Shown: positions 20,269 through 30,063, counted from the stretch's first letter. The stretch: 64,000 bases of DNA from an uncultured Thalassotalea sp. (GCA_947492575.1 CANLNK010000001.1:1178001-1242000), one strand, 5' to 3'. Notes: generated by a model not told the origin, from the sequence alone. Numbers and translations: made by a program.

Positions 20269-21257
20269 CGGTAACTATCCTTGAGGTTAAAGTGGCAACT
20301 TACTTGGTGGCCATGATAATTTTTTACTTTTGGCGCACTTACGCAAGCTTGTTGAGCTCTTGGGCATCGAGGACCTAGTCGACAACCTATGGGCAAGTGT
20401 TGAAGAATAGGTATGCTACCCGGTAAAGCCATTAAGCGAGACTTCGCTGGTACTTGGCTATTAGCCTTAAGGCTACTGTCTAATAACGCTTTTGTATAAG
20501 GGTGGTAAGGCTGTGTAAATATTTGCGAGGTAGTTCCCGCTTCGACAAACTGCCCGCTGTACATTACTGTAATGGTATTGGTCCAGTGTGTAATACTTTC
20601 TAAATCATGGCTGATTAGCAAGATGGACATATTTTTGAGCTGATTTAGACTGGCCAACAGGCGGAAAATTTGCCCTTGATTGGTGCTTTCCATTGATGCA
20701 GTCGGCTCATCTGCAATCAGCAAAATTGGCTGACGTGCTAAGGCCATCGCTATCATTACGCGTTGACACATCGCTTCTGTCAATTGATGCGGGTAGCTTT
20801 TATTACACTTTGTATGTTGCTTGATACCTACCTTGTGGAGAAGCTTTATCGCTGCCTCTTTTCGCTGCTTTCTGCGCTGCCAAAAATTGCCTGTTAATAG
20901 GCTATTGTCGATGGCTTCTTCCAGTTGTTCACCGATAGTCGTTGTAGGATCTAGGCATGACATAGGTTCTTGAAAGATCATTGCGACATCTTTGGTAATA
21001 ATGGCTTTCCGTTCTTCTAGTGGAAGGTGAAGTAATTCTTTTCCTCGCCAATGAAAACGGTCGGCGCTTACTTTCCATTTGTCATCTAGTACGCCAATGA
21101 TGGCTTGCGCAAGTAGTGATTTACCCGAGCCCGATTCTCCTACTAGGCCCCTTACTTCTCCCTCTTTCATCGATAAACTCACGCGATCTACCGCCAGCGT
21201 ATTTTCGTTTTTACCAACGAGCTCGATGGATAGATTACGTATATCAAATAAATTCAT
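20265..21257 (-). CDS. sapD: Peptide ABC transporter ATP-binding protein SapD
   Basis: This 330-residue OppD/DppD-type ATPase has Walker A GESGSGKS and Walker B LLIADEPTASME. The usual LSGGQ signature is replaced by LTEAMCQR. A diverged signature is normal for SapD, so this is not a sign of decay. The C-terminal oligopeptide-transporter extension with the Cys cluster (CRLGPRCPRAQQAC) is typical of this subfamily and may hold a metal cluster. The start overlaps the sapC stop (TAATG), and the end overlaps sapF. Confidence 0.92.
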   Translation of the reverse strand: MNLFDIRNLSIELVGKNENTLAVDRVSLSMKEGEVRGLVGESGSGKSLLAQAIIGVLDDKWKVSADRFHWRGKELLHLPLEERKAIITKDVAMIFQEPMSCLDPTTTIGEQLEEAIDNSLLTGNFWQRRKQRKEAAIKLLHKVGIKQHTKCNKSYPHQLTEAMCQRVMIAMALARQPILLIADEPTASMESTNQGQIFRLLASLNQLKNMSILLISHDLESITHWTNTITVMYSGQFVEAGTTSQIFTQPYHPYTKALLDSSLKANSQVPAKSRLMALPGSIPILQHLPIGCRLGPRCPRAQQACVSAPKVKNYHGHQVSCHFNLKDSYR

Positions 21258-22150
21258 TAGCTATCCTTTCGCTGCTTAATCGCATGCCGTAATCCCTCGC
21301 CAACAAGGTTAGTGGCGATAACGGCAAATAAAATAGCAAGGCCGGGTAAGTAAACTGTCCAAGGAGCGATGTAGAAAAGATCAAAGCCACTGGCAAGCAT
21401 TGCCCCCCATTCTGGCAGCGGAATAGGCGCGCCGAGCCCCAAGAATCCAAGAGCTGCTATATCTAATATGGCCGCAGACTGAGCGAATGTAGCCTGATTT
21501 ACGATTTTCTCGATGATGTTTGGCATCACTGAGTGCAGCAGGATACGCAACTTACTTGCACCATCCAACTTAGCGGCGAGTACATATGTTTTCGCAAACT
21601 CCTCTTTTACCGCCCCCCGTGTGATATGAATAAATTGTGGTATCAAAACCATCACAATTGCCCACAAAGTGTTGCTTAAGCCCGGGCCCAAGATTGCAAC
21701 AATGATGATAGCCAGTAAAAGAGAAGGAATGGATAACACGACGTCGAGGAAGTGATTTAAGAAACTTGATTTTACGCCTTTAGTTAACGCTGAGAGAGAC
21801 CCTATGAACACACCAATAACTAGAGCAATTAATACAACAACAAAGCTTAAACCAAAGGTAAGTGATGCACCATGCATTAACCTGGACAACATGTCACGAC
21901 CTAAATCGTCAGTTCCCAGTAAATAACTGATATTACCTGCATCATCCCAAGCTGGCGGCAGTAGCGCCATAGCAATATTACTATCTACTGAAGAATGGGG
22001 CGCCAAAATCGGTGAGAAAATCGCTAGCATAATTAGAAATGTAAAAGCACCTAAGCCAATCATAATGCTTGGTGTGCTGCGAAATACTATCCATAATTGC
22101 ACTAACGGCGACGGGAATTCTTCCTCTAGATATATCTTATCGCGAGCCAT
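21257..22150 (-). CDS. sapC: Peptide ABC transporter permease SapC
   Basis: This 297-residue permease has about six hydrophobic segments and the DppC-type N-terminal region (PSIMIGLGAFTFLIMLAIFSPILAPH). The EAA-loop equivalent is near AAKLDGASKLRILLHSVMPN. It forms the membrane channel together with SapB. Its start overlaps sapB by 14 bases and its stop overlaps the sapD start. Confidence 0.92.
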   Translation of the reverse strand: MARDKIYLEEEFPSPLVQLWIVFRSTPSIMIGLGAFTFLIMLAIFSPILAPHSSVDSNIAMALLPPAWDDAGNISYLLGTDDLGRDMLSRLMHGASLTFGLSFVVVLIALVIGVFIGSLSALTKGVKSSFLNHFLDVVLSIPSLLLAIIIVAILGPGLSNTLWAIVMVLIPQFIHITRGAVKEEFAKTYVLAAKLDGASKLRILLHSVMPNIIEKIVNQATFAQSAAILDIAALGFLGLGAPIPLPEWGAMLASGFDLFYIAPWTVYLPGLAILFAVIATNLVGEGLRHAIKQRKDS

Positions 22151-23168
22151 ATTTTGCTCCTCGCGCTAATGGGTTCAGTAAGGCATAGATATAGTCAGTA
22201 ATGATGTGTACTACGAATATAAATGACGATAAAACCAATAGACCGCCTTGAATCGAGGTGTAATCTCGTTGATAAATACTTTCAATTAACCAGCGACCAA
22301 TACCAGGCCAGTTGAAAATAACTTCTGTGATCATGGCAAGTGTTACGAGGTTTGCAAACTGTAATCCGATATGTTGAATCACCTTGATTAGTGAGTTTCT
22401 TACCGCGTGTCTAAAGATGATTTGATTAAAGCTCAGGCCCTTTGCGCGAGTAGCTTTAATGTAACTCGTTTCAAGTACGGTAAGCATTGCCGTTCTCGCT
22501 AACCGAATGAAAATAGTTGCTGGTGCAATGGCAATAACAGCGGCAGGTAAAATAATGTGCGCAAATGCATTTTGCAATGCGTCCCATTTATAATCACTGC
22601 TGCCCACAAGAATATCGTAAAACATAAAGCCAGTGCGTGGCTCAATCTCATACAGCAAACTAATTTGCCCACCAGAGGGAAGCCAGCCAAGTTGAATGGA
22701 AAACGTTAGAATTGCCAATAAACCTAACCAGAATACTGGTATTGAATAACCCACCATCGCAACGGCCAATATCGCGTTGTCGATTGGTTTTTTGTGGTTA
22801 ATCGCAGCGATAAAGCCGATCGGGATACCGACGATTGTAGCAAGGAAAAATGCAAATAAGCTCAACTCAATAGTGGCGGGCAGCAGTCGCAATATTTCGT
22901 TAAAAATATCACTTTTCGTGGTCATTGCTGTGCCTAAATTACCAGAGAAAATCTGTGATAAGTATGCAAAATACTGAACCACAATATTACTGTCTTGCTG
23001 ATAAATAGCAGCTAGAGAATCGCGAACAGAATCAGAGGCGTTGAGTGCGCCCGTTAAATTAACCAGTTGATCACCTGGAAATAGAAATGACAAACTGAAG
23101 CTTAATAGCGTCAGCAGAAACATGGTAAAGAAAAATAAGTTTAAGCGTCTTAAGGTAAAAATCAGCAT
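22137..23168 (-). CDS. sapB: Peptide ABC transporter permease SapB
   Basis: This 343-residue DppB-type permease starts with a membrane segment (residues about 9-30). A periplasmic stretch follows, then the permease core, with the EAA-type motif in KATRAKGLSFNQIIFRHAVRN. It partners SapC. The ATG overlaps the sapA stop as TAATG, so the whole sap set reads as one translationally coupled unit. Confidence 0.92.
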   Translation of the reverse strand: MLIFTLRRLNLFFFTMFLLTLLSFSLSFLFPGDQLVNLTGALNASDSVRDSLAAIYQQDSNIVVQYFAYLSQIFSGNLGTAMTTKSDIFNEILRLLPATIELSLFAFFLATIVGIPIGFIAAINHKKPIDNAILAVAMVGYSIPVFWLGLLAILTFSIQLGWLPSGGQISLLYEIEPRTGFMFYDILVGSSDYKWDALQNAFAHIILPAAVIAIAPATIFIRLARTAMLTVLETSYIKATRAKGLSFNQIIFRHAVRNSLIKVIQHIGLQFANLVTLAMITEVIFNWPGIGRWLIESIYQRDYTSIQGGLLVLSSFIFVVHIITDYIYALLNPLARGAKYGSR

Positions 23169-24790
23169 TACAATTTGGTTACCTCAGAAAAATCGATTCC
23201 GCCAAAAGAACTTAAAAGTTGCCCTTTAACTGCTTTGTGGCGAGCCTGAAAACGTTTTGAGTGGGCAATCGGAAGCAATGGAATTTCTTGTTGGATAATA
23301 TTCTGTGCTTGGCGATAAAGCGCTCGTCGTTGGTTAATGTTCGTTGTTTGAAGCGCCAATTGGATTAGGCTATCGAACTCTTGGTCGCACCAAAAAGCTC
23401 GGTTACTGCCTGTTTCTAGCGACTTGCAACTTAACAGTGGCGTAAAGAAATTATCCGGGTCAGGGTGGTCGGCAGACCAACCTAGCAGGACAGACTGATG
23501 CTCACCTGCGTTTAATCGTCGTAAGAATGTTGCCCACTCGTACGACACAATGTCTACTTTTACCCCTATCTGGCTTAAGTCAGCTTGTATTAGTTTTGCC
23601 ATAGTGAGGGCATTAGGGTTATATGCCCGCTGTACAGGCATAGCCCATATATCAAAACTCAACCCGTCTTCAACGCCGGCCTCTTTGAGTAATTCCTTTG
23701 CTTTGCTTGGCGAATACTCTAATGCAACCAGAGTATCGTCATGTGCCCAAGAGCCCTCAGGTAGTATCGATGTAGCAACTTGCGCTTGGTCGCGATAAAT
23801 AGCAGAAATAATTGCTTCTTTATTAATTGCGTGTGATATCGCTCGGCGGATGATTGGGTTATCAAATGGCGGCTTTTGTGTATTGAAACCAAGATAACCG
23901 ATATTAAAGGCAGTCACTTGCTCTAAGGCTAATTCTGGATTTTCTTGAATTTTTTGAGCAGCTATAGGATAAGCGATTACGTCACATTCATTGGTCAGTA
24001 ACTTTGTTAATCGACCTGTATCACTTGCAGTAATATCGAATACGAGTTGCTTAATGGCGACTTCGTTACGCCAATAATTTGGGTGTTTGTAATATCGAAG
24101 TACAGAGCCAGCTTGATAAGATTTGAGTTTAAATGGTCCTGTTCCTACAGGTAATGTATCGATATCTGATTTTTGATTTTGATGTGCCAATTGCTCTGCA
24201 TATTCGGCAGATAAAATAACGGCATAATCGGTTGCAAGGTTTGCTAAAAAAGAACTGTTTGCCTGATTTAACTTAAATCGAACTGTGTAGTCGTTAATTT
24301 TTTCAACTTCGTCAACTAGGTTGGTAAAGCCCACGTTTTGGAAGAATGGGTAACGTCCACCTGATACTGGGTGATAAGGGTGCTCTTCATCCAGAATTCG
24401 TTGAAAGCTGAAAAGCACGTCATCGGCGTTGAACGCTCGCGTAGGCGTAAAATAATCAGTTTGGTGAAATGAAACATCCTTTCTTAGGTAGAAAGTGATC
24501 ATTTTTCCATCACGGGTTAAGTGCCACGATTTAGCGAGTGCTGGGACAATAGAATTATCTTGCTTGTTGAAGGTAATGAGTCGGTTGTAAACCTGATTAG
24601 CGACAGCATCAATGGTAGTGCCAGACGTTACAGTTTGTGGGTTGAAGGAAACTGGTGAGCCTTCCGAACAATAAATTAAGCTATCGTTGGCGATCGTTTG
24701 GTCATCGCTATTGCAACCGATTAAGGTCAGCGACACCAAAGGTGCCGATAATATAGATAAAGCCTTGGTTAGCCAGGGGCTAGTTTTCAT
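23168..24790 (-). CDS. sapA: Peptide-binding lipoprotein SapA
   Basis: This 540-residue family-5 solute-binding protein delivers substrate to SapBC. From the ATG at 24790 the N-terminus is a lipoprotein signal ending LTLIGC, so here the protein is probably lipid-anchored. The family signature region is near ALAKSWHLTRDGKMITFYLRK. A TTG six codons upstream is a possible but less likely start. The ATG lies 11 bases inside the end of pspF, which couples the peptide transporter to the stress regulator gene. Confidence 0.9.
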   Translation of the reverse strand: MKTSPWLTKALSILSAPLVSLTLIGCNSDDQTIANDSLIYCSEGSPVSFNPQTVTSGTTIDAVANQVYNRLITFNKQDNSIVPALAKSWHLTRDGKMITFYLRKDVSFHQTDYFTPTRAFNADDVLFSFQRILDEEHPYHPVSGGRYPFFQNVGFTNLVDEVEKINDYTVRFKLNQANSSFLANLATDYAVILSAEYAEQLAHQNQKSDIDTLPVGTGPFKLKSYQAGSVLRYYKHPNYWRNEVAIKQLVFDITASDTGRLTKLLTNECDVIAYPIAAQKIQENPELALEQVTAFNIGYLGFNTQKPPFDNPIIRRAISHAINKEAIISAIYRDQAQVATSILPEGSWAHDDTLVALEYSPSKAKELLKEAGVEDGLSFDIWAMPVQRAYNPNALTMAKLIQADLSQIGVKVDIVSYEWATFLRRLNAGEHQSVLLGWSADHPDPDNFFTPLLSCKSLETGSNRAFWCDQEFDSLIQLALQTTNINQRRALYRQAQNIIQQEIPLLPIAHSKRFQARHKAVKGQLLSSFGGIDFSEVTKL

Positions 24791-25898
24791 CAATACCGTT
24801 TCCGTCAAGCAAATTGTACTTCTTCAAATAGCCACGTAACTGGTGATATGTCAGTTCCAGCGCTTCTGCTGTTTTCTTTTGGTTGAATTGACATGCGGCT
24901 AATGCTGATTTTATCAGCTTTATCTCATAATCTTGAGATAAATCTTTAAGAGATAATGGGAAATTTGGTGTTGCTTGCTGAATTGACTGCTGAATGCTAG
25001 CAACATTCATCGCTTCACTGGCTTTAGAACCGAGGTTTTCTACTTGACTATCAGCAGGTTTTTCTACGATGCGTTCTACCACTCTATCTTGTGTTTTAAC
25101 GCGTTCTTTCGGACGATAAGGCGACTCGAATGGATCGATAACTAATTCATGCACCGGAAGGTGAGGGTTATTGCAACGATATACACTTCGCTCTACCACG
25201 TTTTTGAGCTCACGGATATTTCCGGGCCAATGATATTCGAGCATCGTACGTTTTGCTTTTTCCGTAAAACCACTGAATAACTCAAACTCTAGCTCGCGTG
25301 CCATATTAATGGCAAAGTGCTCGGCGAGTATCATGATATCTTCAACACGCTCACGAAGTGGCGGTAAGGTAATTACATCAAAGGCTAGACGGTCGAGTAA
25401 ATCAGCCCTGAATTCGCCTTTATCTGCTAATGTTGGTAGATCTTCGTTTGTAGCGGCGACAAGTCGAGTATCTGTTTTAATGGTTCTAGAGCCACCAACA
25501 CGTTCAAACTCACCATATTCCACTACGCGTAGCAGTTTTTCTTGGATAAGCCCTGAGGTATTGGCGATTTCATCGAGAAACAAAGTACCTTTATCTGCAC
25601 GCTCAAATCGACCTTCATGGCGTTTGTTAGCACCAGTAAATGCACCGCTTTCGTAACCGAATAACTCACTCTCTAGTAAGTTCTCATTTAAAGCTGCACA
25701 ATTGAGTTTTAAGTAGTTCTGTTCCCAACGCTTTGAAAGGTAGTGAAGGCGGGCAGCAACAAGTTCTTTACCTGTTCCACGCTCACCAATTATGAGTACA
25801 GGTTTACTGAGTGGCGCAATTTGCGAAATTTGCTCGAGTACCTCGAGAAAACTATTTGATTGTCCTATTAAATTATCCTGTTGGTTAAAACGCGCCAT
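24780..25898 (-). CDS. pspF: Phage shock protein operon activator PspF
   Basis: PspF is the sigma-54 enhancer-binding AAA+ activator of the psp operon and is held inactive by PspA. The 372-residue protein lacks an N-terminal sensory domain, as expected. It has Walker A GERGTGKE, the sigma-54 loop ESGAFTGA, Walker B GTLFLDEIA and a C-terminal Fis-type helix-turn-helix (NQKKTAEALELTYHQLRGYL). It is about 45 residues longer than E. coli PspF because of a charged, Gln-rich linker at about 255-325. It is divergent from pspA and overlaps sapA. Confidence 0.94.
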   Translation of the reverse strand: MARFNQQDNLIGQSNSFLEVLEQISQIAPLSKPVLIIGERGTGKELVAARLHYLSKRWEQNYLKLNCAALNENLLESELFGYESGAFTGANKRHEGRFERADKGTLFLDEIANTSGLIQEKLLRVVEYGEFERVGGSRTIKTDTRLVAATNEDLPTLADKGEFRADLLDRLAFDVITLPPLRERVEDIMILAEHFAINMARELEFELFSGFTEKAKRTMLEYHWPGNIRELKNVVERSVYRCNNPHLPVHELVIDPFESPYRPKERVKTQDRVVERIVEKPADSQVENLGSKASEAMNVASIQQSIQQATPNFPLSLKDLSQDYEIKLIKSALAACQFNQKKTAEALELTYHQLRGYLKKYNLLDGNGIDEN

Positions 25899-26026
25899 AT
25901 CCTTCCTAATAATTAGTTTATTTCGCTAACAAATAGTGTATTTTATTACTCCTACGGTTTGAAGTGTTTTTGTTAAAATAAATAAAAGCTATAAATTACA
26001 TATATTTAAGTTGTTATTATAAACTT

Positions 26027-26040
26027 GGCTTGGATAATGA
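26027..26040 (+). promoter_or_regulatory. Possible sigma-54 promoter of pspA
   Basis: TTGGC begins at 26025 and its GG (26027-26028) is followed after exactly 10 bases by GA (26039-26040), where consensus has GC. The -24 element is good and the -12 element is imperfect. Its place, about 50 bases before pspA and opposite pspF, fits the known sigma-54 control of psp genes. Confidence 0.45.
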
Positions 26041-26090
26041 ATAGTTAACTGCAAATCAAAATGTAAGTTCACTAAATTGAGGAAGTTGTT

Positions 26091-26759
26091 ATGGGTGTAT
26101 TTTCAAGATTTACAGACATCATCAATTCGAATATCAACTCATTGTTGGATAAAGCGGAAGATCCTGAAAAAATGGTTCGTCTTATTATCCAAGAAATGGA
26201 AGATACGTTAGTTGAGGTGCGTTCAAGCTCGGCGAAGACTTTAGCCGACAAAAAGGAACTTTCTCGTCAAATTGCGCGCTATCAAAAAGATGCTGAACAA
26301 TGGCAAGAAAAAGCTGAGTTAGCATTAAGCAAAGGTCGTGATGACCTAGCAAGAGCTGCATTAGTAGAGAAGAAAAAGTGCAGTGAGAGCGCTGAAGCAA
26401 TGGAAGATGAGTTGACACATGTTGACGACCATATCGCTAAGTTACAGGATGAAATTACGCAGCTTCAAGATAAGCTAGCTGATGCTAAAGCGCGTCAAAA
26501 AGCAATCATCATGCGTGAGAAAACTGTAAGTTCACGTTTAAAAGTGAAGCGCAATATTGATAGTGGCAAGGTAGATGACGCGTTAAGCCGATTCGATCGC
26601 TACGAACGCAAGATTGATGACTTAGAAGCGCAAGTAGAAGCACAAGATTTAGGCAGTAAGTCTCTTGCAGATGAAATCGCTGAGCTCGAAGGAGATGAAA
26701 AAATCGACGATGAATTGGCGCAATTAAAAGCTAAACTTGATAGCAAAGACAAAAAATAA
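26091..26759 (+). CDS. pspA: Phage shock protein A
   Basis: PspA is an ESCRT-III/Vipp1-family coiled-coil protein that binds PspF when unstressed and protects the inner membrane under stress. The 222-residue product is almost entirely helical. It begins with the amphipathic N-terminal helix (MGVFSRFTDIINSNINSLLDKAEDPEKM), followed by long heptad-rich segments. A GAGGAAG ribosome site lies 5 bases before the ATG. It leads pspABC and faces pspF. Confidence 0.96.
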   Translation: MGVFSRFTDIINSNINSLLDKAEDPEKMVRLIIQEMEDTLVEVRSSSAKTLADKKELSRQIARYQKDAEQWQEKAELALSKGRDDLARAALVEKKKCSESAEAMEDELTHVDDHIAKLQDEITQLQDKLADAKARQKAIIMREKTVSSRLKVKRNIDSGKVDDALSRFDRYERKIDDLEAQVEAQDLGSKSLADEIAELEGDEKIDDELAQLKAKLDSKDKK

Positions 26760-26796
26760 TTAGCATCTCAACTAGCGTTCATTAAGGAGAAGTATT

Positions 26797-27024
26797 GTGG
26801 AAGAGATTATTGTAGCCCCCCTTATCATATTTATGCTGGTGGTCGCGCCTATTTGGTTGATATTGCATTATCGAAGCAAACGCCAAATAAGCCAGGGTTT
26901 ATCAGAGGAAGAATATACCCAGCTTTCGGAATTATCTGAGCTGGCAGACAAAATGGCAGAGCGCATTAAAACATTGGAAGCAATCTTAGATGCGGAAAGC
27001 CCAGATTGGAGAAACAAAGTATGA
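26797..27024 (+). CDS. pspB: Phage shock protein B
   Basis: PspB is a small inner-membrane protein that works with PspC to relay envelope stress to PspA. The 75-residue product has one membrane helix (about residues 5-23) and a short helical cytoplasmic tail. It starts with GTG, supported by AAGGAGA six bases upstream. Its stop overlaps the pspC start as ATGA. Confidence 0.93.
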   Translation: MEEIIVAPLIIFMLVVAPIWLILHYRSKRQISQGLSEEEYTQLSELSELADKMAERIKTLEAILDAESPDWRNKV

Positions 27025-27458
27025 GTAAACGTCGAGGAGAGCTATATCGTATCCCTAACCAGGGAAAGATAGCCGGCGTTTGTGCAGGGATTGCAGATTA
27101 CTTTGGCTGGGAAATCTGGTTAGTAAGAGTGTTAATGGTATCAGGTGTATTGTTTGGTATTCCGTGGTTAGTATTTTTATACATCGCGGCGTGGTTTATA
27201 TTAGATAAAAAACCAGCTGCAACCATCAACCAAGATATAAATGATGAAGAAGAGGCAAAGAAAGCCGCGTTTGAAAAGGAATTAAACGCAGAGCCAATTC
27301 GTGTTAAAGCACGTGTTTGGCAGGCAGGTGAACCACCGAAGCAGGCGTTTCACGACATTAGAAGTAAATACATGTCGATGGAGAAAGAGCTGCGTATGAT
27401 GGAGCGTTACGTAACCTCACCAGAATTTACCGTTTCTCGGGAAATCAATAAACTATAA
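27021..27458 (+). CDS. pspC: Phage shock protein C
   Basis: This 145-residue PspC-domain protein has the conserved stretch RIPNQGKIAGVCAGIADYF followed by a membrane segment (about residues 38-65) and a charged C-terminal tail. It senses membrane stress together with PspB. I choose the ATG at 27021, which overlaps the pspB stop by four bases and has GGAG upstream, over a TTG five codons earlier. A terminator overlaps its stop codon. Confidence 0.93.
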   Translation: MSKRRGELYRIPNQGKIAGVCAGIADYFGWEIWLVRVLMVSGVLFGIPWLVFLYIAAWFILDKKPAATINQDINDEEEAKKAAFEKELNAEPIRVKARVWQAGEPPKQAFHDIRSKYMSMEKELRMMERYVTSPEFTVSREINKL

Positions 27459-27477
27459 AGCGACCTATGGTCGCTTT
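27457..27477 (+). terminator. Terminator after pspC
   Basis: A 9-bp stem AAAGCGACC/GGTCGCTTT with a TAT loop starts inside the pspC stop codon and is followed by a T-rich stretch. It may reduce rather than fully block reading into ycjX. Confidence 0.85.
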
Positions 27478-27560
27478 ATTTTTATCTATTATTTACTTGT
27501 TTTTTATCGGCAAAAACCGATAACATCAAGATAGAATTAAGTATTAACCCCCTAAGTTTT

Positions 27561-28991
27561 ATGGCTATTTTTAGCTCAGATTCACTTGATAGCATCAAGT
27601 TGAAAGCATCAGATATTTTAAATAGAACACTCGACAAGCAAGTCAATTTGGCAGTTACTGGACTGAGCCGAAGTGGCAAAACCGCATTTATTACTTCTCT
27701 GGTTAATCAATTAGTTAATGAAGGTGCGGAGGCACAGCTTAGTTTTTTTGAGCCCGTTCATCAAGGCAGGTTTATTGCGGCTAAACGCGTTCCGCAAAAG
27801 CACATTCATGTTCCACGTTTTGATTATGATGGCTCTCTTGATTGTTTTTGTCAGAAGCCGCCATCATGGCCTGAGCCGACAAAAGGTATTAGCGAGTTAA
27901 GAGTAGCAATAAAATATCGCCCTCAGAATTCTGTACTTAAATATGCGACGGATGTAGCAACGCTAACACTAGATATCACGGATTATCCTGGAGAGTGGTT
28001 GCTAGATCTGCCAATGCTTGGTCAAACGTTCGAACAATGGTCAGAAAAAATGCTCTCATTGCTGGCCCAAGAACCAAGAAAAACCATGGCAAATGAGTGG
28101 TTGAAAAAGGTTGCTGCGTTAGACCCGTTTGCTCCCGCGGATGAAGTACTCGTGGCAGAACTTTCGAGAGAATACACTAGTTTGCTGCATCTATTTCGTG
28201 AGAAGTTAGGTTTGTCCGTTATCCAACCAGGGCGATTTATTTTACCGGGTGATTTAGCTGGCGCACCTATTCTGGAGTTTTTCCCATTTACGGCGATTCA
28301 AGGGCTTGATAAGAATGCCTATCAAAATGCCGATGACGATACTATGGTTGGCATGCTAAGGGCGCGCTTCTTAGAGTATAGAGAACGTGTTGTTAAGCGT
28401 TTCTACAAAACACACTTCTTGAATTATGACCGCCAAATCGTTCTCGCTGACTGCTTGACCCCGCTTAACAACGGCAAGGAGAGCTTTGAAGACTTACAAA
28501 TGGCGATCAACATGATTTTAGAGAGTTACCATTACGGCAAATCAAGTCTGTTAAATCGACTGTTTTCGCCGAAAATTGATAAACTCTTGTTCGCCGCTAC
28601 GAAAGCTGATCATGTAACGCCAGAGCAGCATAGCCGGTTGACAACTTTACTTGAACAGTTGATTAATCAGACTAAGCAACAACTGAGATTTGATGGTATT
28701 GCAATGAAAACACTGGCGATCTCTTCGGTTAAGACAACGGAAAGCGGTAAGAGTGATTACCAAGGAGAGAAAGTACCTGTCATTCGAGGCAAATCGTTGG
28801 CATCAGATAAAGTGGTTACCTTGTTCCCTGGTACGGTGCCTACAGAGTTACCAGATAATGATTTTTGGCAGCGGCACAAGTTTAATTTTGTCAGTTTCGC
28901 CCCTAATCTGGCTATCGGGAAACATCAAGTATTACCGCATCAGCGCATAGACCAAGTCTTGCAGTTCTTGCTAGGAGATAAAATGTCATGA
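27561..28991 (+). CDS. ycjX: YcjX-family P-loop protein (DUF463)
   Basis: This 476-residue protein carries a P-loop near its N-terminus (GLSRSGKT, about residues 33-40) and belongs to the YcjX/DUF463 family of predicted nucleotide-binding proteins. In E. coli, ycjX and ycjF sit next to the psp genes and are induced with them, but their biochemical role is not settled. It has a weak ribosome site. Its end overlaps ycjF as ATGA, so the two are probably made together. Confidence 0.92.
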   Translation: MAIFSSDSLDSIKLKASDILNRTLDKQVNLAVTGLSRSGKTAFITSLVNQLVNEGAEAQLSFFEPVHQGRFIAAKRVPQKHIHVPRFDYDGSLDCFCQKPPSWPEPTKGISELRVAIKYRPQNSVLKYATDVATLTLDITDYPGEWLLDLPMLGQTFEQWSEKMLSLLAQEPRKTMANEWLKKVAALDPFAPADEVLVAELSREYTSLLHLFREKLGLSVIQPGRFILPGDLAGAPILEFFPFTAIQGLDKNAYQNADDDTMVGMLRARFLEYRERVVKRFYKTHFLNYDRQIVLADCLTPLNNGKESFEDLQMAINMILESYHYGKSSLLNRLFSPKIDKLLFAATKADHVTPEQHSRLTTLLEQLINQTKQQLRFDGIAMKTLAISSVKTTESGKSDYQGEKVPVIRGKSLASDKVVTLFPGTVPTELPDNDFWQRHKFNFVSFAPNLAIGKHQVLPHQRIDQVLQFLLGDKMS

Positions 28992-30019
28992 CCGAGCCTG
29001 ATAAGTTCCAACAACAAATTTTATTTGATGAGCCGGAGATAAAAGTTCAGGGTTCGGATAATGATACGAGTAATCGTCAACAGCTGGTTATCGAAAATGA
29101 TACGTGGCAAGCAGACTCAGAGGATATCGAGTTATTGTCGACAGATATCGAAAGCAATGGGAAGACTAGTTTGCTATTGAAAGGTGCGCTGACAGTCTTT
29201 GCTGCGATTATTGGTATTGAGCTAGTCGACTTTTTCACTACTGGTTTTGTTGAGTCGCCGATTATCACATCGCTTTATGCCGCTTTGCTTTCGCTCATTG
29301 CCATAATTTGTGCAGGGACCGTATTTAAGGAGTTTTCTGGTTTAAGACAACTAAAGAAACAAACGGCTTTAAAAGAGCAGCTTGTTGAGTTGTCCGAACA
29401 GCAAGGCCATGGACAGGCTGGAGAAGTATTAGCGAAAGTAACAAACTTACTTGGTAACGATCTATCGGTCAGTCAACAAGAAGCATGGCAAGCGACGCTA
29501 ACCAACGATTTTCAAGATGATGAGCTAATAAAACTCTATTCTAAACAAGTACTCAGTGAAACTGATCAAAAAGTGCTAGCTGAAATTGCTCGTTCGTCAT
29601 CTGAATCGGTCGTATTAGTTGCACTCAGTCCTGTTGCGCTGCTTGATATGATGATCATGCTTTGGCGCAACCTTCGCCTAATTGATAAAGTTTCAGGTTT
29701 ATATGGTTTAAAGTTAGGCTATTGGGGGCGCGTTAAACTCATTAAACAAGTTATTGGCAATATGCTTTACGCAGGTGCTAGTGAAGTGGTCGCAGATATT
29801 AGCGTTGATGCTTTGGGTGCAGATTTATTGGGTAAGTTATCAGGGCGTTTAGCACAAGGACTTGGTGCAGGAATGTTAACTGCTCGTCTAGGTCTCAAAA
29901 CGATGCATATGTGCCGCCCAGTACCTTTCGACGAGAATGCGCCTCGCTTATCGCAAGTACGTGCACAAGTAGTTAGCCAGATTAAGCAACTTGCGACACC
30001 CGCTAAGTCAGGTAAATAA
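28988..30019 (+). CDS. ycjF: YcjF-family inner-membrane protein (DUF697)
   Basis: This 343-residue DUF697 protein has an acidic N-terminal region of about 60 residues, two adjacent membrane segments (about 62-82 and 90-110) and a conserved C-terminal domain. That domain runs from VVLVALSPVALLDMMIMLWRN to the MCRPVPF end. It is translationally coupled to ycjX through a four-base overlap. A joint role in envelope stress is inferred from co-location with psp genes. Confidence 0.9.
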   Translation: MTEPDKFQQQILFDEPEIKVQGSDNDTSNRQQLVIENDTWQADSEDIELLSTDIESNGKTSLLLKGALTVFAAIIGIELVDFFTTGFVESPIITSLYAALLSLIAIICAGTVFKEFSGLRQLKKQTALKEQLVELSEQQGHGQAGEVLAKVTNLLGNDLSVSQQEAWQATLTNDFQDDELIKLYSKQVLSETDQKVLAEIARSSSESVVLVALSPVALLDMMIMLWRNLRLIDKVSGLYGLKLGYWGRVKLIKQVIGNMLYAGASEVVADISVDALGADLLGKLSGRLAQGLGAGMLTARLGLKTMHMCRPVPFDENAPRLSQVRAQVVSQIKQLATPAKSGK

Positions 30020-30037
30020 AGGGCTATCTTTGCTGCA

Positions 30038-30063
30038 GGGCAGGCTTAACTTGCCCCTATTTT
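30038..30063 (+). terminator. Possible terminator after ycjF
   Basis: GGGCA (30038-30042) and TGCCC (30052-30056) can form a short stem followed by CTATTTT. The stem is short and the T-run interrupted, so this is tentative. Confidence 0.45.

Noticed and set aside
20750-20830. Decay of SapD because its ABC signature is not LSGGQ
   Set aside because: A diverged signature (LTE-type) is a usual feature of SapD proteins; Walker A and B are intact.
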